DNA of 64,000 nt from NCBI RefSeq assembly GCF_014192095.1, contig NZ_JACHXN010000016.1:62001-126000 (forward strand), given 5' to 3'. This DNA is from Phyllobacterium trifolii (GTDB lineage Bacteria; Pseudomonadota; Alphaproteobacteria; Rhizobiales; Rhizobiaceae). The notes beneath the pieces were generated by a model. It was not told the origin of the DNA, searched no databases, and saw only the letters and a program-made list of their open reading frames with translations. The position numbers were made by a program, and so were the translations under genes. Below are positions 1 to 9,132 of this stretch, piece by piece (the first letter of the stretch is position 1; every line of letters begins with the position of its first letter).

Positions 1-1138
1 GGCGGATGACGAAGTCGCGGGTCTTTTCATTGCCGCGAATTTCAATGCGCTCGACATAGGCGCGTGGGCCCTGATCGATGGCATAGGTCACGGAGATCGT
101 ATGATTCTCGAAGTTACGATCGCCGCGCGGCTCAACCTTGGCGAAGGCATAGCCCTGACCGGCAACCTTCTCGGAAACCTTGATGATCGAGTCTTCGACT
201 TCCTTGGCGTTGTAGGTATCGCCTTCCCGGGTCTTGACAAGACCGTTCAACTGCGAGGTATCGACACCCTCGACCGAGCTTTCGATCTGAACGCCGCCGA
301 ACTTGTACTTCTCACCTTCTTCGACTGTGATGTTGATCGTATAGTCGTTGGTTGCCGGATCGAGGTCAGCCGTGGAGGAGATCACACGGAAATCCGCGTA
401 ACCGCGATTGTAATAGAACCGGCGAAGCGCTTCCTCGTCTGCGCGAAGGCGATCTTCGCTGTAGACGTCGTTCCGTGTCAGCCAGGAAAGCGGAGTGGAC
501 TTTTTGGTCGAGATAACGTCGCTCAGGCGGCGATTGCCAAAGGCCTGATTGCCGACGAAATTGATCTTGGCAATCTTGGTGCGATCGCCTTCATTGATCT
601 CGAACACAACATTGACGCGCCCTTCGCCCAGATCCATCGTCCGGCCGGAGACCGTGGCATCGCTGCGGCCGACATTGCGGTAGGCGGCGCGTACAGCCTC
701 GACATCGGCATCAAGCGTCGCCTGGTCGAAAGCGGCGCGCGGCTTCAACTGCACAGCATTTTGCAGCGCAGGATCCTTGATCTTCTTGTTGCCCTGGAAA
801 ATGACCTGGTTGACGACCTGATGTTCATTGACCTGAACGATCAATGTTCCACCCGACTGGCTGATACGCACATCGCTGAACAGGCCGGTGCCGAACAGAC
901 GCTTGGTTGCCGCATCGATGTCTGCATTGGAAAAAGGCTTGCCGGGCGTAATCCCCAGATTGTCGCGAACCGTCTGGGCATCCACACGTGTGTTACCGCG
1001 CACTTCAATGCGGCTTACTGTTGCCGCCTGTGCTACTGTTACGCCTGCCACCGTGGTTACGATTGCACCCGAACTCACAAGAGCCGCTGATATGGCGAGC
1101 GCTGACGCTGCACCAACAAATTTTGAACTTGCCGCCAT
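1..1138 (-). CDS. bamA: Outer membrane assembly factor BamA, N-terminal part (cut by window edge)
   Basis: BamA inserts beta-barrel proteins into the outer membrane and serves the Bam complex with its periplasmic POTRA domains. The frame is open from an ATG at 1138 to the window edge with no stop, giving about 379 residues, roughly half of the usual 750-800. A hydrophobic signal-like segment ends near residue 38 in VAQAA. It is followed by repeated POTRA-type units with the family phrases RIEVRGNTR (about residue 43), FQGNKKIKD, INFVGNQAFGNRRL and IEIRGNEKT. The barrel domain lies outside the window. It is the last visible gene of the rpsB-to-bamA run, 229 bp after rseP, which leaves room for its own promoter. 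What is seen is the POTRA repeat pattern; the family assignment is well supported by neighbours. Confidence 0.95.
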   Translation of the reverse strand, partial: MAASSKFVGAASALAISAALVSSGAIVTTVAGVTVAQAATVSRIEVRGNTRVDAQTVRDNLGITPGKPFSNADIDAATKRLFGTGLFSDVRISQSGGTLIVQVNEHQVVNQVIFQGNKKIKDPALQNAVQLKPRAAFDQATLDADVEAVRAAYRNVGRSDATVSGRTMDLGEGRVNVVFEINEGDRTKIAKINFVGNQAFGNRRLSDVISTKKSTPLSWLTRNDVYSEDRLRADEEALRRFYYNRGYADFRVISSTADLDPATNDYTINITVEEGEKYKFGGVQIESSVEGVDTSQLNGLVKTREGDTYNAKEVEDSIIKVSEKVAGQGYAFAKVEPRGDRNFENHTISVTYAIDQGPRAYVERIEIRGNEKTRDFVIR

Positions 1139-1354
1139 AGGCCTTATGAACCTTCGTTTCTCGTTGTCCCCGGGCGAGACCCCGGAATAAGCACTTACTC
1201 GCACACCGTCATAGCCGGTTTTTACATACACGCAAGGCTTACGGTTAAAATCTGTTTACTTCACAAGAAAGCGTGGCATCCATGCCACGCCAATCGAAGC
1301 TTATAGTAAACAGATCATATCGCTTGACCAGCCAGCGCCTCAAATTTTCATCAA

Positions 1355-1396
1355 TGTTTAACGTTTGCTACCGGCAAGCAAAAAGATCGTTAAACA
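1355..1396. other. Nested stem-loop over the 3' end of rseP
   Basis: TGTTTAACG (1355-1363) and CGTTAAACA (1388-1396) are perfect reverse complements. Inside them TTTGCT (1364-1369) pairs with AGCAAA (1377-1382). The structure spans the rseP stop codon. It could be a weak terminator or an mRNA end structure between rseP and bamA, but no clear T-run follows on the minus strand. Confidence 0.4.
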
Positions 1397-2507
1397 CGAC
1401 AAACCCCATGAATCCTAAGACTAAAAAGAATCCGGCGCGAAAGAAAATCTCTTGCACCGCCGGCCTGACGGGTCTGCCAATGACGGCTTCAGCTGCATAG
1501 AAGACCAGATGCCCGCCATCAAGAGGCGGCAAGGGAAACAGATTGAGCAGGCCGATACCGATGGACAGCATCGCCGTTAGCTGGATAAGCCAATCAACGC
1601 CCTGGCTCGCCGCTTGCCCTGCCATTGTGGCGATCTTGACAGGCCCTCCCAGCTGGCACTTGTCTTCACGACCCGCGAAAAACCGGCCGAAAAACTGACC
1701 GGTGCGAGCGATGATAAACCCGCTTTCACGCACAGCCTGAACAACTGATTCGACAGGGCCGTATTCGATCCGCCGGAAGTTCCCCAACTCCTGATTGTTG
1801 ACCACGCCGATCACTGCAATCTTGACGGTGTTCCCTAGCGGGTCCTTTTGCTCCAGCAGCTCGGGTGTCGCGGTCAGTTGAACTTCCTGGCCCTTGCGCT
1901 CCACCACGAAATTCAAGGCGTCGCCGGCTCGCGAAGACACATGACGCTGAACGTCCGAAAAGGTCTCGACTTTGTCACCGTCCACGCTGATGAAACGGTC
2001 GCCGGGCTGGAATCCGGCAATTGCTGCGGGGCCACCGGGGCGGACTTCCGCTACCATAGGGTCCGCGACCATCTTGCCATAAAGAGAGAAGAACACCGAA
2101 AAAATGGCAACGGTAAGCAATATGTTGAACGCTGGTCCGGCAAAGACGGTAGCGGCACGCTTCCAGACCGGTTGGGTATGGAAGGCAACAGCCCGCTCTT
2201 CCGGTGTCATCGCTGCAGCCGGCGTTCCTACGGAGCTGGATACGCCCTCGTCGCCGGCAAATTTGACGTATCCGCCAAGCGGAATTGCCGAAAGCTTCCA
2301 GCGCGTGCCCTTGCGATCGGTGAACCCGATCAACTCTGGGCCGAAGCCGACAGAGAACGCCTGGACCCCAATTCCGCACCACCGGCCGACAAGGTAGTGA
2401 CCCATTTCGTGGACGAAGACCACGACGGTCAGAACAATCAGGAATGGCAGAATCGTTCCGATCAAAACGCTCTGGGTACCGAAGAGAGTATGCAGTGTTT
2501 CTGTCAA
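1368..2507 (-). CDS. rseP: Site-2 intramembrane zinc metalloprotease RseP
   Basis: RseP cleaves membrane-bound anti-sigma factors and leftover signal peptides inside the inner membrane. The 379-residue protein has the zinc motif HEMGH at residues 33-37 in the first membrane segment, a PDZ domain in the middle (around GGPAAIAGFQPGDRF), and the C-terminal NLFPLPPLDGGHL segment, whose Asp is the third zinc ligand in the family. The start is TTG at 2507: GGAGG lies 5 nt upstream and no in-frame ATG occurs before the HEMGH segment. It sits 43 bp after cdsA. In many other bacteria dxr occupies the slot between cdsA and rseP; here it is absent. Confidence 0.95.
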   Translation of the reverse strand: MTETLHTLFGTQSVLIGTILPFLIVLTVVVFVHEMGHYLVGRWCGIGVQAFSVGFGPELIGFTDRKGTRWKLSAIPLGGYVKFAGDEGVSSSVGTPAAAMTPEERAVAFHTQPVWKRAATVFAGPAFNILLTVAIFSVFFSLYGKMVADPMVAEVRPGGPAAIAGFQPGDRFISVDGDKVETFSDVQRHVSSRAGDALNFVVERKGQEVQLTATPELLEQKDPLGNTVKIAVIGVVNNQELGNFRRIEYGPVESVVQAVRESGFIIARTGQFFGRFFAGREDKCQLGGPVKIATMAGQAASQGVDWLIQLTAMLSIGIGLLNLFPLPPLDGGHLVFYAAEAVIGRPVRPAVQEIFFRAGFFLVLGFMGFVVFNDLFACR

Positions 2508-2550
2508 TATATCCTCCGGGCCAATCAGATGACCCTGTGGGTTCGCTCGT

Positions 2551-3381
2551 CTAGAAAAGAATGTCGTACGGCGTTTCCGGTGTCACCAGAATTGCCCCGA
2601 TGACGTATAGCAATGCTGCAGCAGCTACAAGCCCATCGACCCGGTCCATCACACCACCGTGACCGGGGATGAGCTGGCCGGAGTCCTTGATGCCAAATCG
2701 ACGTTTCACCCATGATTCGCCAAGATCGCCGATCTGGGCGATGATCGACAATAAAAGCGCGATCAGCGGAACGGAAACGCTGCCCGCCGGCGTGATAAAG
2801 GCAGCAAAACCGACGCCGGCCGCTACCCCTGCGGCTGCGCCGCCAATTGCACCTGACCAAGTCTTGTTGGGCGAGAAGCGCGGCGCTAGTTTTGGCCCGC
2901 CAAGCGCCCGTCCGTTGAAAAACGCAAAGATATCGGTCGCCCAGACGACGGCAAACAGGAACAGGATTGCCGCAAACCCATCGCCTGTGTCACCGCGCAA
3001 CAACGTCAGCGCGATGGCTGGAAAACCGGCGTAGAAGAGGCCGAATGCCGGCCAATAGCCATTGGCACGCCCGCCGATTGCTGCAACAAGCGCTGCGCCT
3101 CCGACCAGCACGCTGATCATCGTCAAGACATCTTGGGTGAAGAGAAGGACCACCATCACACAGATAAGGCACACCCAGGCAAGACCGCGGGTGACGGATG
3201 TTGACCGCTGGAATGAGATGAGCTGCCATTCGTAAAACACGCTCAAACCTATGGCGCAGGCCAGAATACCGAAGGCAAATCCGCCGAGCGAGGTAAGAAC
3301 AACCGCAATGATGATAAGGACAATCGCGCTCAGAATGCGTTTTTGCAGATTGGAAAGACCACTAAAGCCAATTCCGATCAT
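2551..3381 (-). CDS. cdsA: Phosphatidate cytidylyltransferase
   Basis: CdsA makes CDP-diacylglycerol from CTP and phosphatidic acid, the branch point for membrane phospholipids. The 276-residue protein is almost wholly hydrophobic with about eight membrane segments. It ends with the family signature GHGGVMDRVDG at residues 240-250, preceded by the SPNKTWSG block near 170-177. The ATG at 3381 leaves 37 bp to the uppS stop codon, so the two are probably cotranscribed. A start a few codons later is possible because many homologues begin close to SNLQKR (residue 10). Confidence 0.94.
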   Translation of the reverse strand: MIGIGFSGLSNLQKRILSAIVLIIIAVVLTSLGGFAFGILACAIGLSVFYEWQLISFQRSTSVTRGLAWVCLICVMVVLLFTQDVLTMISVLVGGAALVAAIGGRANGYWPAFGLFYAGFPAIALTLLRGDTGDGFAAILFLFAVVWATDIFAFFNGRALGGPKLAPRFSPNKTWSGAIGGAAAGVAAGVGFAAFITPAGSVSVPLIALLLSIIAQIGDLGESWVKRRFGIKDSGQLIPGHGGVMDRVDGLVAAAALLYVIGAILVTPETPYDILF

Positions 3382-3418
3382 ATCGCACCGGTCTGCCGCA
3401 GGGGATTGGCCTTAAAGG

Positions 3419-4138
3419 TCACAGGGCGATTTCCTGCGCCGCCACACCGCCGAAGCGCCGTTCGCGCATCTGGAACGTTTCTATGGCCTCGGCCAGGTGG
3501 GAAGGCCGGAAGTCGGGCCAATAGCAGGGCAGGAACATGAATTCGGAATAGGCCGCCTGCCAGAGAAGGAAATTCGACAGGCGCATTTCGCCGCTGGTCC
3601 GGATAATCAGATCGGGATCAGGGATATCGGCCGTATCCAGCCGCACCGATATGGCTTCGGGTGTAATATTTTCATGGGCGATAACACCCGATGCAACGTC
3701 CGCAACCAGGCGTTGAACAGCGCGGGTTATTTCATTGCGTGAACCATAGTTGAAGGCAATAACCAGCGTGAGCCCGGTATTTCTGACCGTCAGCGTTTCC
3801 GCTTCCTCGAGGAGGCTGCGAATGTCCTTGGCCAGATCCTGCCGTTCTCCAATGATCCGCACCCGGACATTCTCTCGGTGCAGATCAGCGAGATCGCGTC
3901 TGATGAAGAGTTTCAGAAGTCCCATGAGATCGGTAACTTCCGAGCGCGGCCGCGACCAGTTTTCGGACGAGAACGCAAACAGCGTCAGGAAAGGTATATC
4001 CATCTTGCCCGCGGCGCGGATAACCTCACGCAGCGAATCGACGCCAGCCTTGTGGCCAGCCGTCCGCGGCAGTCCCCTCGCCTTTGCCCAACGGCCATTT
4101 CCATCCATGATGATGGCAATGTGGCGCGGATTGGACAT
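3419..4138 (-). CDS. uppS: Isoprenyl transferase (undecaprenyl diphosphate synthase)
   Basis: This cis-prenyltransferase builds the C55 lipid carrier used for peptidoglycan and polysaccharide export by adding isopentenyl diphosphate to farnesyl diphosphate. The 239-residue protein starts with the family block around [11 protein letters not shown], placing the catalytic Asp at residue 12, then [11 protein letters not shown] near 60-70. It ends with the [14 protein letters not shown] and [13 protein letters not shown] blocks. Length is normal. The gene lies 146 bp after frr; the gap contains a shrunken copy of the dispersed hairpin repeat. Confidence 0.95.
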   Translation of the reverse strand: MSNPRHIAIIMDGNGRWAKARGLPRTAGHKAGVDSLREVIRAAGKMDIPFLTLFAFSSENWSRPRSEVTDLMGLLKLFIRRDLADLHRENVRVRIIGERQDLAKDIRSLLEEAETLTVRNTGLTLVIAFNYGSRNEITRAVQRLVADVASGVIAHENITPEAISVRLDTADIPDPDLIIRTSGEMRLSNFLLWQAAYSEFMFLPCYWPDFRPSHLAEAIETFQMRERRFGGVAAQEIAL

Positions 4139-4216
4139 TGGCTTTGACCTCCAGTGGACTGATTACGCTATTGTCGGTTCAAACACTTTTGAGAATTTAC
4201 CCTCATGAGGCGTGTG

Positions 4217-4251
4217 GGTTGGTATTCGAGAACCGGAGCACTGGAAACGCA
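4217..4251 (+). repeat. Shrunken copy of the dispersed hairpin repeat
   Basis: The motif TTCGAGAACCGGAGCAC followed by TGGAAACGCAACA matches the two ends of the copies near 18.6 kb and 27.0 kb but lacks their central stem, as if it had been deleted. It lies between frr and uppS. Confidence 0.45.
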
Positions 4252-4284
4252 ACACATATCCATCAAGTGGTAATCAAAAGTTTC

Positions 4285-4845
4285 TCAAACCTGCATGATT
4301 TCCGCTTCTTTGACAGCAACGACTTTATCCATTTCTGTAATGGTGTCATCTGTCAGTTTCTGGACTTTTTCGGACAGGACACGATTGTCGTCCTGACTGA
4401 TATCGCCGTCCTTTTCCAACCTCTTCAATTCGTCCATGCCGTCGCGGCGAACGTGACGCGCTGCGACCTTGGCATGCTCGACATATTGATGGGCGATCTT
4501 GACCAGTTCCTTACGGCGCTGTTCGTTGAGTTCGGGCAAGGGAATACGCAAATTGTTGCCGTCGGTAATCGGATTGAGGCCAAGGCCGGATTCGCGGATC
4601 GCGCGCTCAACCTTGCCAACCATCGACTTGTCCCAGACGGACACTGCAAGCATTCGCGACTCTGGCACGGTGATATTGGCAACCTGATTGAGAGGCATCT
4701 GCGAACCATAGGCCTCGACTGTGATGGGCTCCAGCAGGCTTGCCGAAGCGCGACCGGTGCGCAGCCCGCCGAGATCGTGTTTCAGCGCCTGTATGGCACC
4801 GTCCATGCGGCGCTTCAGGTCGTTAAGATCGAGTGCATCACTCAT
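4285..4845 (-). CDS. frr: Ribosome recycling factor
   Basis: RRF works with EF-G to split the post-termination ribosome. The 186-residue protein has the expected two-domain pattern: LKRRMDGA at the start, the conserved LRTGRAS block near residue 30, the [13 protein letters not shown] hinge region, and the long C-terminal helix with RRDGMDELK and EKVQKLTDD. The ATG at 4845 is preferred over a TTG six bases upstream, because AAGGAG lies 8 nt before the ATG and only 2 nt before the TTG. It lies 43 bp downstream of pyrH. Confidence 0.96.
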   Translation of the reverse strand: MSDALDLNDLKRRMDGAIQALKHDLGGLRTGRASASLLEPITVEAYGSQMPLNQVANITVPESRMLAVSVWDKSMVGKVERAIRESGLGLNPITDGNNLRIPLPELNEQRRKELVKIAHQYVEHAKVAARHVRRDGMDELKRLEKDGDISQDDNRVLSEKVQKLTDDTITEMDKVVAVKEAEIMQV

Positions 4846-4888
4846 GCTCAATGCTCCTTATTCTTGGCGGAACTGCCCGGCAGAACAA

Positions 4889-5611
4889 TCAATGGTCCGA
4901 TACAACCGTTGCTCGTCCTCTACCCTGTAGCACTTCTGCAAAACCACCCTTTTCGTGGATCGAATAGACGATTATTGGGATATTATTTTCACGTGCAAGA
5001 GCAACAGCCGTTGTATCCATCACCGCGAGCCCGCGATCCAGCACGTCCTTGTGGGTCAGATGATCAAACCGCACAGCATTTGGGTCTTTTTTAGGATCGG
5101 CTGAATAAATTCCGTCAACTTGGGTGCCCTTGAACAGGGCATCGGCCCCAATCTCTGCTGCACGCAGCGCAGCTGCAGAGTCCGTCGTAAAGAAGGGATT
5201 GCCCGTGCCTCCGGCAAAGATCACAACCTTGCCCATGTCCATATATTCGGTCGCCAGCCGCTGCGAAAATGTCTCGCAGAATTCAGGCATGGTGACCGCT
5301 GAAAGGACAACCGTGTCGATGCCGATCTTCACCAGTGAAGTGCGCAACGCCAGGGAGTTGATCACCGTTGCGAGCATGCCCATGTGGTCGCCGGTCACCC
5401 GGTCTCCGCCTTTGGAGGCAACTGCTACGCCGCGAAAAATATTGCCACCGCCGATGACGACGCCAACCTGCACACCCAGCGCACGAGCTTCCGCAATATC
5501 GCTGGCAATTCGATCGGCGACGGCGACATCAATACCGAAGCCCTGATCGCCCATGAGAGCTTCCCCTGAGGCCTTGAGCACAACGCGTTTGTAAACTGCC
5601 GTACCAGCCAT
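4889..5611 (-). CDS. pyrH: UMP kinase
   Basis: PyrH phosphorylates UMP to UDP for pyrimidine nucleotide supply. The 240-residue amino acid kinase fold protein carries LKASGEALMG (residues 12-21), the GGGNIFRG nucleotide-binding loop near 53-60, the DHMGMLATVINSLAL block and FAGGTGNPFFTTD near 135-147, all characteristic of bacterial UMP kinases. It follows tsf after an 88-bp gap that contains a perfect 12-bp hairpin, so pyrH could be set apart in expression from rpsB-tsf. Confidence 0.96.
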   Translation of the reverse strand: MAGTAVYKRVVLKASGEALMGDQGFGIDVAVADRIASDIAEARALGVQVGVVIGGGNIFRGVAVASKGGDRVTGDHMGMLATVINSLALRTSLVKIGIDTVVLSAVTMPEFCETFSQRLATEYMDMGKVVIFAGGTGNPFFTTDSAAALRAAEIGADALFKGTQVDGIYSADPKKDPNAVRFDHLTHKDVLDRGLAVMDTTAVALARENNIPIIVYSIHEKGGFAEVLQGRGRATVVSDH

Positions 5612-5650
5612 GGAACCTTCCTCAATGTCGTTTCGAATTCCGGATACACG

Positions 5651-5680
5651 AAGGGCATCGCGTTGTCACGCGATGCCCTT
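5651..5680. other. Perfect 12-bp stem-loop between tsf and pyrH
   Basis: AAGGGCATCGCG (5651-5662) and CGCGATGCCCTT (5669-5680) are perfect complements around a 6-nt loop. On the minus strand, which carries the operon, no T-run follows. It may be a partial terminator or an RNA processing site rather than a full terminator; this is inference. Confidence 0.6.
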
Positions 5681-5699
5681 TGATTTCAGTTGTCTAAGA

Positions 5700-6623
5700 T
5701 TACTTCTTCACAGCTGCGGCAACTTCCGCTGCAAAATCGGTCTCTTCCTTCTCGATGCCTTCGCCAAGGGCAAAACGGACGAATGCCGTGATCTTGGCCG
5801 GTGCACCGATCGTCTTTTCCGCTTCTTTAAGAGCAGCCTCGACGGTCAGATCGGGATTGATGACGAAAGCCTGCGAGAGAAGCACAACTTCCTCGTAGAA
5901 TTTGCGCAAACGGCCTTCGACCATCTTCTCGATGATGTTTTCAGGCTTGCCCGACTGGCGGGCAGACTCTGTGAAGACTGCCTTTTCACGCTCGACAGCA
6001 GCTGGATCGACCTCGGCGGCAGTCAAGGCAAGCGGGTTGGTGGCCGCGACATGCATTGCGACCTGACGACCGAAAGCCTGTGCGACGTCTGCGTTGCCGG
6101 TAGTCTCGATCGCTACCAGAACGCCGAGCTTGCCAAGACCGTCGGAAACAGCGTTGTGAATATAGGTTGCGACAACACCTTCATTGACCGTCAGTGCTGC
6201 CGACCGGCGGAACGACAGGTTCTCACCGATTGTACCAACGGCGTCCTTGATCGTATCGACAACCGACTTGCCCGACGAGGGATAGGCCGCAGCGGCAACC
6301 GCAGCGGTCGAACCATCGGTCGTCAATGCCACATTGGCTACATTGCGGACAATGTCCTGGAATGCGTCGTTGCGGGCTACGAAATCGGTCTCGGAGTTGA
6401 CCTCGACAACAACAGCTTTCTTGCCGTTCGATGCAACGCCGACGAGACCTTCGGCAGCCGTGCGCCCGGCCTTCTTGTCCGCCTTTGAAATACCTTTGGC
6501 GCGCAGCCAATCGACAGCGGCCTCCATGTCGCCATTCGTTTCAGTCAGGGCTGTTTTGCAGTCCATCATGCCGGCGCCGCTGATCTCGCGAAGTTCTTTT
6601 ACTTGTGCAGCAGTAATGCTCAT
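5700..6623 (-). CDS. tsf: Elongation factor Ts
   Basis: EF-Ts exchanges GDP for GTP on EF-Tu. The 307-residue protein begins with a UBA-like domain ([19 protein letters not shown], residues 8-26). It contains the conserved [14 protein letters not shown] block near residues 76-89, where EF-Ts meets EF-Tu, and two core repeats including [11 protein letters not shown]. Length is normal for the order. It lies 118 bp downstream of rpsB; the spacer is packed with three stem-loops. Confidence 0.97.
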   Translation of the reverse strand: MSITAAQVKELREISGAGMMDCKTALTETNGDMEAAVDWLRAKGISKADKKAGRTAAEGLVGVASNGKKAVVVEVNSETDFVARNDAFQDIVRNVANVALTTDGSTAAVAAAAYPSSGKSVVDTIKDAVGTIGENLSFRRSAALTVNEGVVATYIHNAVSDGLGKLGVLVAIETTGNADVAQAFGRQVAMHVAATNPLALTAAEVDPAAVEREKAVFTESARQSGKPENIIEKMVEGRLRKFYEEVVLLSQAFVINPDLTVEAALKEAEKTIGAPAKITAFVRFALGEGIEKEETDFAAEVAAAVKK

Positions 6624-6648
6624 TCTAGTCGCCTCTTCTCAAAGCGAA

Positions 6649-6732
6649 GGCATACTGGAGAAACCAGCATGCCAACTTTGCGGCGCGCTATGCGCCAATC
6701 GAATCATTGTTAATCACCCGATACGACGGGTG
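6649..6732 (-). promoter_or_regulatory. Three consecutive stem-loops in the rpsB-tsf spacer
   Basis: Three hairpins follow the rpsB stop: CACCCG/CGGGTG (6715-6732), GGCGC/GCGCC (6682-6696) and a 10-bp stem, GGCATGCTGG/CCAGTATGCC on the minus strand with one G-U pair (6649-6673). Such spacers often tune the rpsB:tsf ratio by partial termination. The pairings are seen; the role is inferred. Confidence 0.5.
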
Positions 6733-6741
6733 TATGAAACC

Positions 6742-7548
6742 TCAAGCGGAGGCTTCACCTTCCTGAGCAGGAGCTTCTGCTGAAGCTTCAGCCGGGGCTT
6801 CGAGCGCAGGCTCGACAGGAGCTTCTTCCTGTGCACCGATATCCATGCCCAGCGAACCCTGCTGACGCAGAATGCCATCGAGAGCAGCCTTGGCGACCAG
6901 ATCGCAATAAAGCGAAATCGCGCGCGACGCATCGTCATTGCCGGGGATCGGGAAATCGATCTGATCTGGATCGCAATTGCTATCGATCACGGCGACAACC
7001 GGGATACCAAGACGCTTGGCTTCCTGGATAGCGATGGCTTCCTTGTTGGTATCGATGATGAAGATGAGATCCGGAACGGAACCCATGTTCTTGATACCGC
7101 CAAGTGCACGGTTGAGCTTCTCGCGCTCACGGTCGAGGTTCAGGCGCTCCTTCTTGGTGAAGCCCTGTGCTTCGCCGGAAAGAAGTTCGTCGAGCTTGCG
7201 CAGACGCTGAATGGAATTCGAAATCGTCTTCCAGTTGGTCATCATGCCGCCGAGCCAGCGGGCATTGACGTAATACTGGGCCGAACGGGTTGCGGCATCG
7301 GCAATGATGTCCGAAGCCTGACGCTTGGTGCCAACGAACAGAACGCGGCCACCACGGGCTACGGTGTCCGAAACCTTCTTCAGCGCCGTGTTAAGCAACG
7401 GATAGGTCTGGGCCAGGTCGAGAATGTGAATGTTGTTGCGGGAACCATAAATGTATGGTGCCATTTTCGGGTTCCAGCGATGTGTCTGGTGGCCGAAGTG
7501 AACGCCAGCTTCTAGGAGCTGACGCATGCTGAAATCAGGCAATGCCAT
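6742..7548 (-). CDS. rpsB: 30S ribosomal protein S2
   Basis: S2 binds late to the 30S subunit and is needed for S1 attachment. The protein starts [20 protein letters not shown] and includes the conserved [26 protein letters not shown] and [19 protein letters not shown]-like blocks. The ATG at 7548 (268 residues) is chosen because AAGGAAA lies upstream and homologues start at this methionine; a longer frame to 7605 would run through the leader hairpin. The C-terminal tail after residue 240 is rich in Ala, Glu and Pro, as is usual in this order. Confidence 0.97.
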   Translation of the reverse strand: MALPDFSMRQLLEAGVHFGHQTHRWNPKMAPYIYGSRNNIHILDLAQTYPLLNTALKKVSDTVARGGRVLFVGTKRQASDIIADAATRSAQYYVNARWLGGMMTNWKTISNSIQRLRKLDELLSGEAQGFTKKERLNLDREREKLNRALGGIKNMGSVPDLIFIIDTNKEAIAIQEAKRLGIPVVAVIDSNCDPDQIDFPIPGNDDASRAISLYCDLVAKAALDGILRQQGSLGMDIGAQEEAPVEPALEAPAEASAEAPAQEGEASA

Positions 7549-7574
7549 CTCTTGTATTTCCTTTTCCGGTTGAA

Positions 7575-7611
7575 CCTCCACGGGAAGAGGCGGGAAACCC
7601 GCCACCGGAGG
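7575..7611 (-). promoter_or_regulatory. Structured leader before rpsB
   Basis: On the minus strand CCTCC (7607-7611) pairs with GGAGG (7575-7579), enclosing a strong inner hairpin GGCGGG/CCCGCC (7589-7603) with a 3-nt loop. It ends 26 nt before the rpsB ATG. It could be an S2 autoregulatory leader or a start-proximal structure that hides GGAGG; function is inferred. Confidence 0.45.
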
Positions 7612-7724
7612 CCATATCGGATTTCTCCCGATATCAACCCAAATCCCGTGTGTGGAATGAAGCGGCTGTTAATGGATAATCGTCACAAACGCAAGTGCGG
7701 GGGCGATAAAAGGCATCAACAGGT

Positions 7725-8546
7725 CTACTTGGTGCACTTCGGGGCGTCGAACAGCTGTAGATTGACGAGCTTCCCTGTCATCGAGAAATCGCCATAGTCC
7801 ATCTTGAGATCGCGCGTCACGCCATTGCGATACATCTTGAAATTGATGCGGTAGCTCGGCAGCCCTTCCGTCTTCTCATTGTCGTCGAAATAAGCGATCG
7901 AAACCGGCCACGTCGTTTCTTTTGCCAGTGGGCCCATATTCTTTGTCTCGTCGTCATCGGAAACCGCAGACTTGCCGATAACCACCGTCGTCGCCATTAC
8001 CTTGTCGGCATCTTCCGATCCGTCGAACAGCTTTGTCTGATAGAAAACTTCCCCGGCCAACGCCTTGGAGATCAAATCCTGCATGTGGCGTGTTGGAAAT
8101 TGCGACAGCTCGAGATCTTCTTTGCTTGCCTCCGGCTTTGTAAGCGAAATTTCCGTCTTGTCCTTGAGCAGCGCAGCGTCGCCGCGCACCTCCTTGGTCA
8201 AGCTCTGGTCAACAAACGTCTTGTTGACGAACCGGAATTTGTCGCCGTTGCCCGACTCGAATGTTGTCGTCTGCTGGTCGGTCACCCGTTGAGGCTGTTC
8301 TTCCATGTCGACGCGGGTGACAAAGCGGAAATTCGTCGTATAGCCCTCGCAATCCGAGCCGTTGAATTCATAGACCATGCGGCCCGTCAGACCTGTAATG
8401 CCGCTACTGTCCTGCGCACTGTCCAGTTTGAGATCGTAAATGGCGCGATGCGGAACAAGAGTCGCGGTTCCAGCCGCAAAAGCCATGGAGGAGCCGGTCA
8501 GGCCCAAGGCACCGAGACTGAAAACAACAACGGGTAGAACGCGCAT
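7725..8546 (-). CDS. eipB: Periplasmic cell envelope integrity protein EipB (DUF1849)
   Basis: EipB-family proteins are periplasmic beta-spiral proteins linked to envelope stress resistance in Brucella. The 273-residue product has a signal peptide ending at AFAAG (about residue 26), the motif VPHRAIYDLKL right after it, and two cysteines at residues 66 and 271 that match the family's disulfide pair. The ATG at 8546 is preferred to the longer frame because it gives a clean signal peptide. It stands alone, divergent from the RidA-like gene and 176 bp upstream of the rpsB start. The role in this organism is inferred from the family. Confidence 0.85.
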   Translation of the reverse strand: MRVLPVVVFSLGALGLTGSSMAFAAGTATLVPHRAIYDLKLDSAQDSSGITGLTGRMVYEFNGSDCEGYTTNFRFVTRVDMEEQPQRVTDQQTTTFESGNGDKFRFVNKTFVDQSLTKEVRGDAALLKDKTEISLTKPEASKEDLELSQFPTRHMQDLISKALAGEVFYQTKLFDGSEDADKVMATTVVIGKSAVSDDDETKNMGPLAKETTWPVSIAYFDDNEKTEGLPSYRINFKMYRNGVTRDLKMDYGDFSMTGKLVNLQLFDAPKCTK

Positions 8547-8665
8547 CGACAAGATTCTCCAATATTTGAACGTGCATATTAAAATAACTCTTGGCGGAAG
8601 CGAGGCAAAAATCGCAACTTCTTTCACAATCCCTCGCGATTCCGAAAACATAAGGAAATTATCCC

Positions 8666-9130
8666 ATGACCAGCACCATCGAAAAACGCCTGCAGGAGCT
8701 TGGCATCACGCTACCTGTTGCTGCGGCACCGGCAGCCAACTATGTTCCGTTCGCCCAAACTGGTTCCCTGCTTCTGACGTCGGGGCAATTGCCGCTGGCA
8801 GGCGGAAAGCTCATTCACACCGGACTTTTGGGTGCCGAGTTGAACGTCGCACAGGGCCAGGAAGCAGCCAAAGCCTGCGCGATCAATATTCTGGCGCAGG
8901 CAAAAGCAGCGCTGGGCGATTTCGAACGGATCATGCGGATCGTGAAAATTACGGTGTTCGTCGCATCGAAACCGGATTTCGTCGAACAGCATCTCGTCGC
9001 CAACGGCGCCTCGGATCTGCTCGTCGCTGTGTTGGGTGATGCAGGCCGCCACGCACGTTCGGCTGTGGGCACGGCCGCCCTGCCCCTGAACGCACCGGTC
9101 GAAATCGAAGCCATTATCGAGGTTCGTTGA
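8666..9130 (+). CDS. RidA (YjgF/YER057c) family protein
   Basis: RidA-type proteins are trimeric enamine/imine deaminases; several subfamilies have unknown substrates. The 154-residue protein has SGQLPLAGGKL near residues 35-45, the VKITVFVASKPDF block and a conserved Arg in HARSAVG (about residue 130). The length and the sequence TSGQLPL fit the Rid subgroups longer than classic RidA (about 130 residues). Its stop overlaps or abuts the start of the phosphodiesterase gene, so the two are translated from one mRNA. Confidence 0.85.
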   Translation: MTSTIEKRLQELGITLPVAAAPAANYVPFAQTGSLLLTSGQLPLAGGKLIHTGLLGAELNVAQGQEAAKACAINILAQAKAALGDFERIMRIVKITVFVASKPDFVEQHLVANGASDLLVAVLGDAGRHARSAVGTAALPLNAPVEIEAIIEVR

Positions 9131-9132
9131 GC

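Noticed and set aside
101-1090. A 329-residue plus-strand frame at the left edge
   Set aside because: It is antisense to bamA, which reads through to the edge with clear POTRA repeats.
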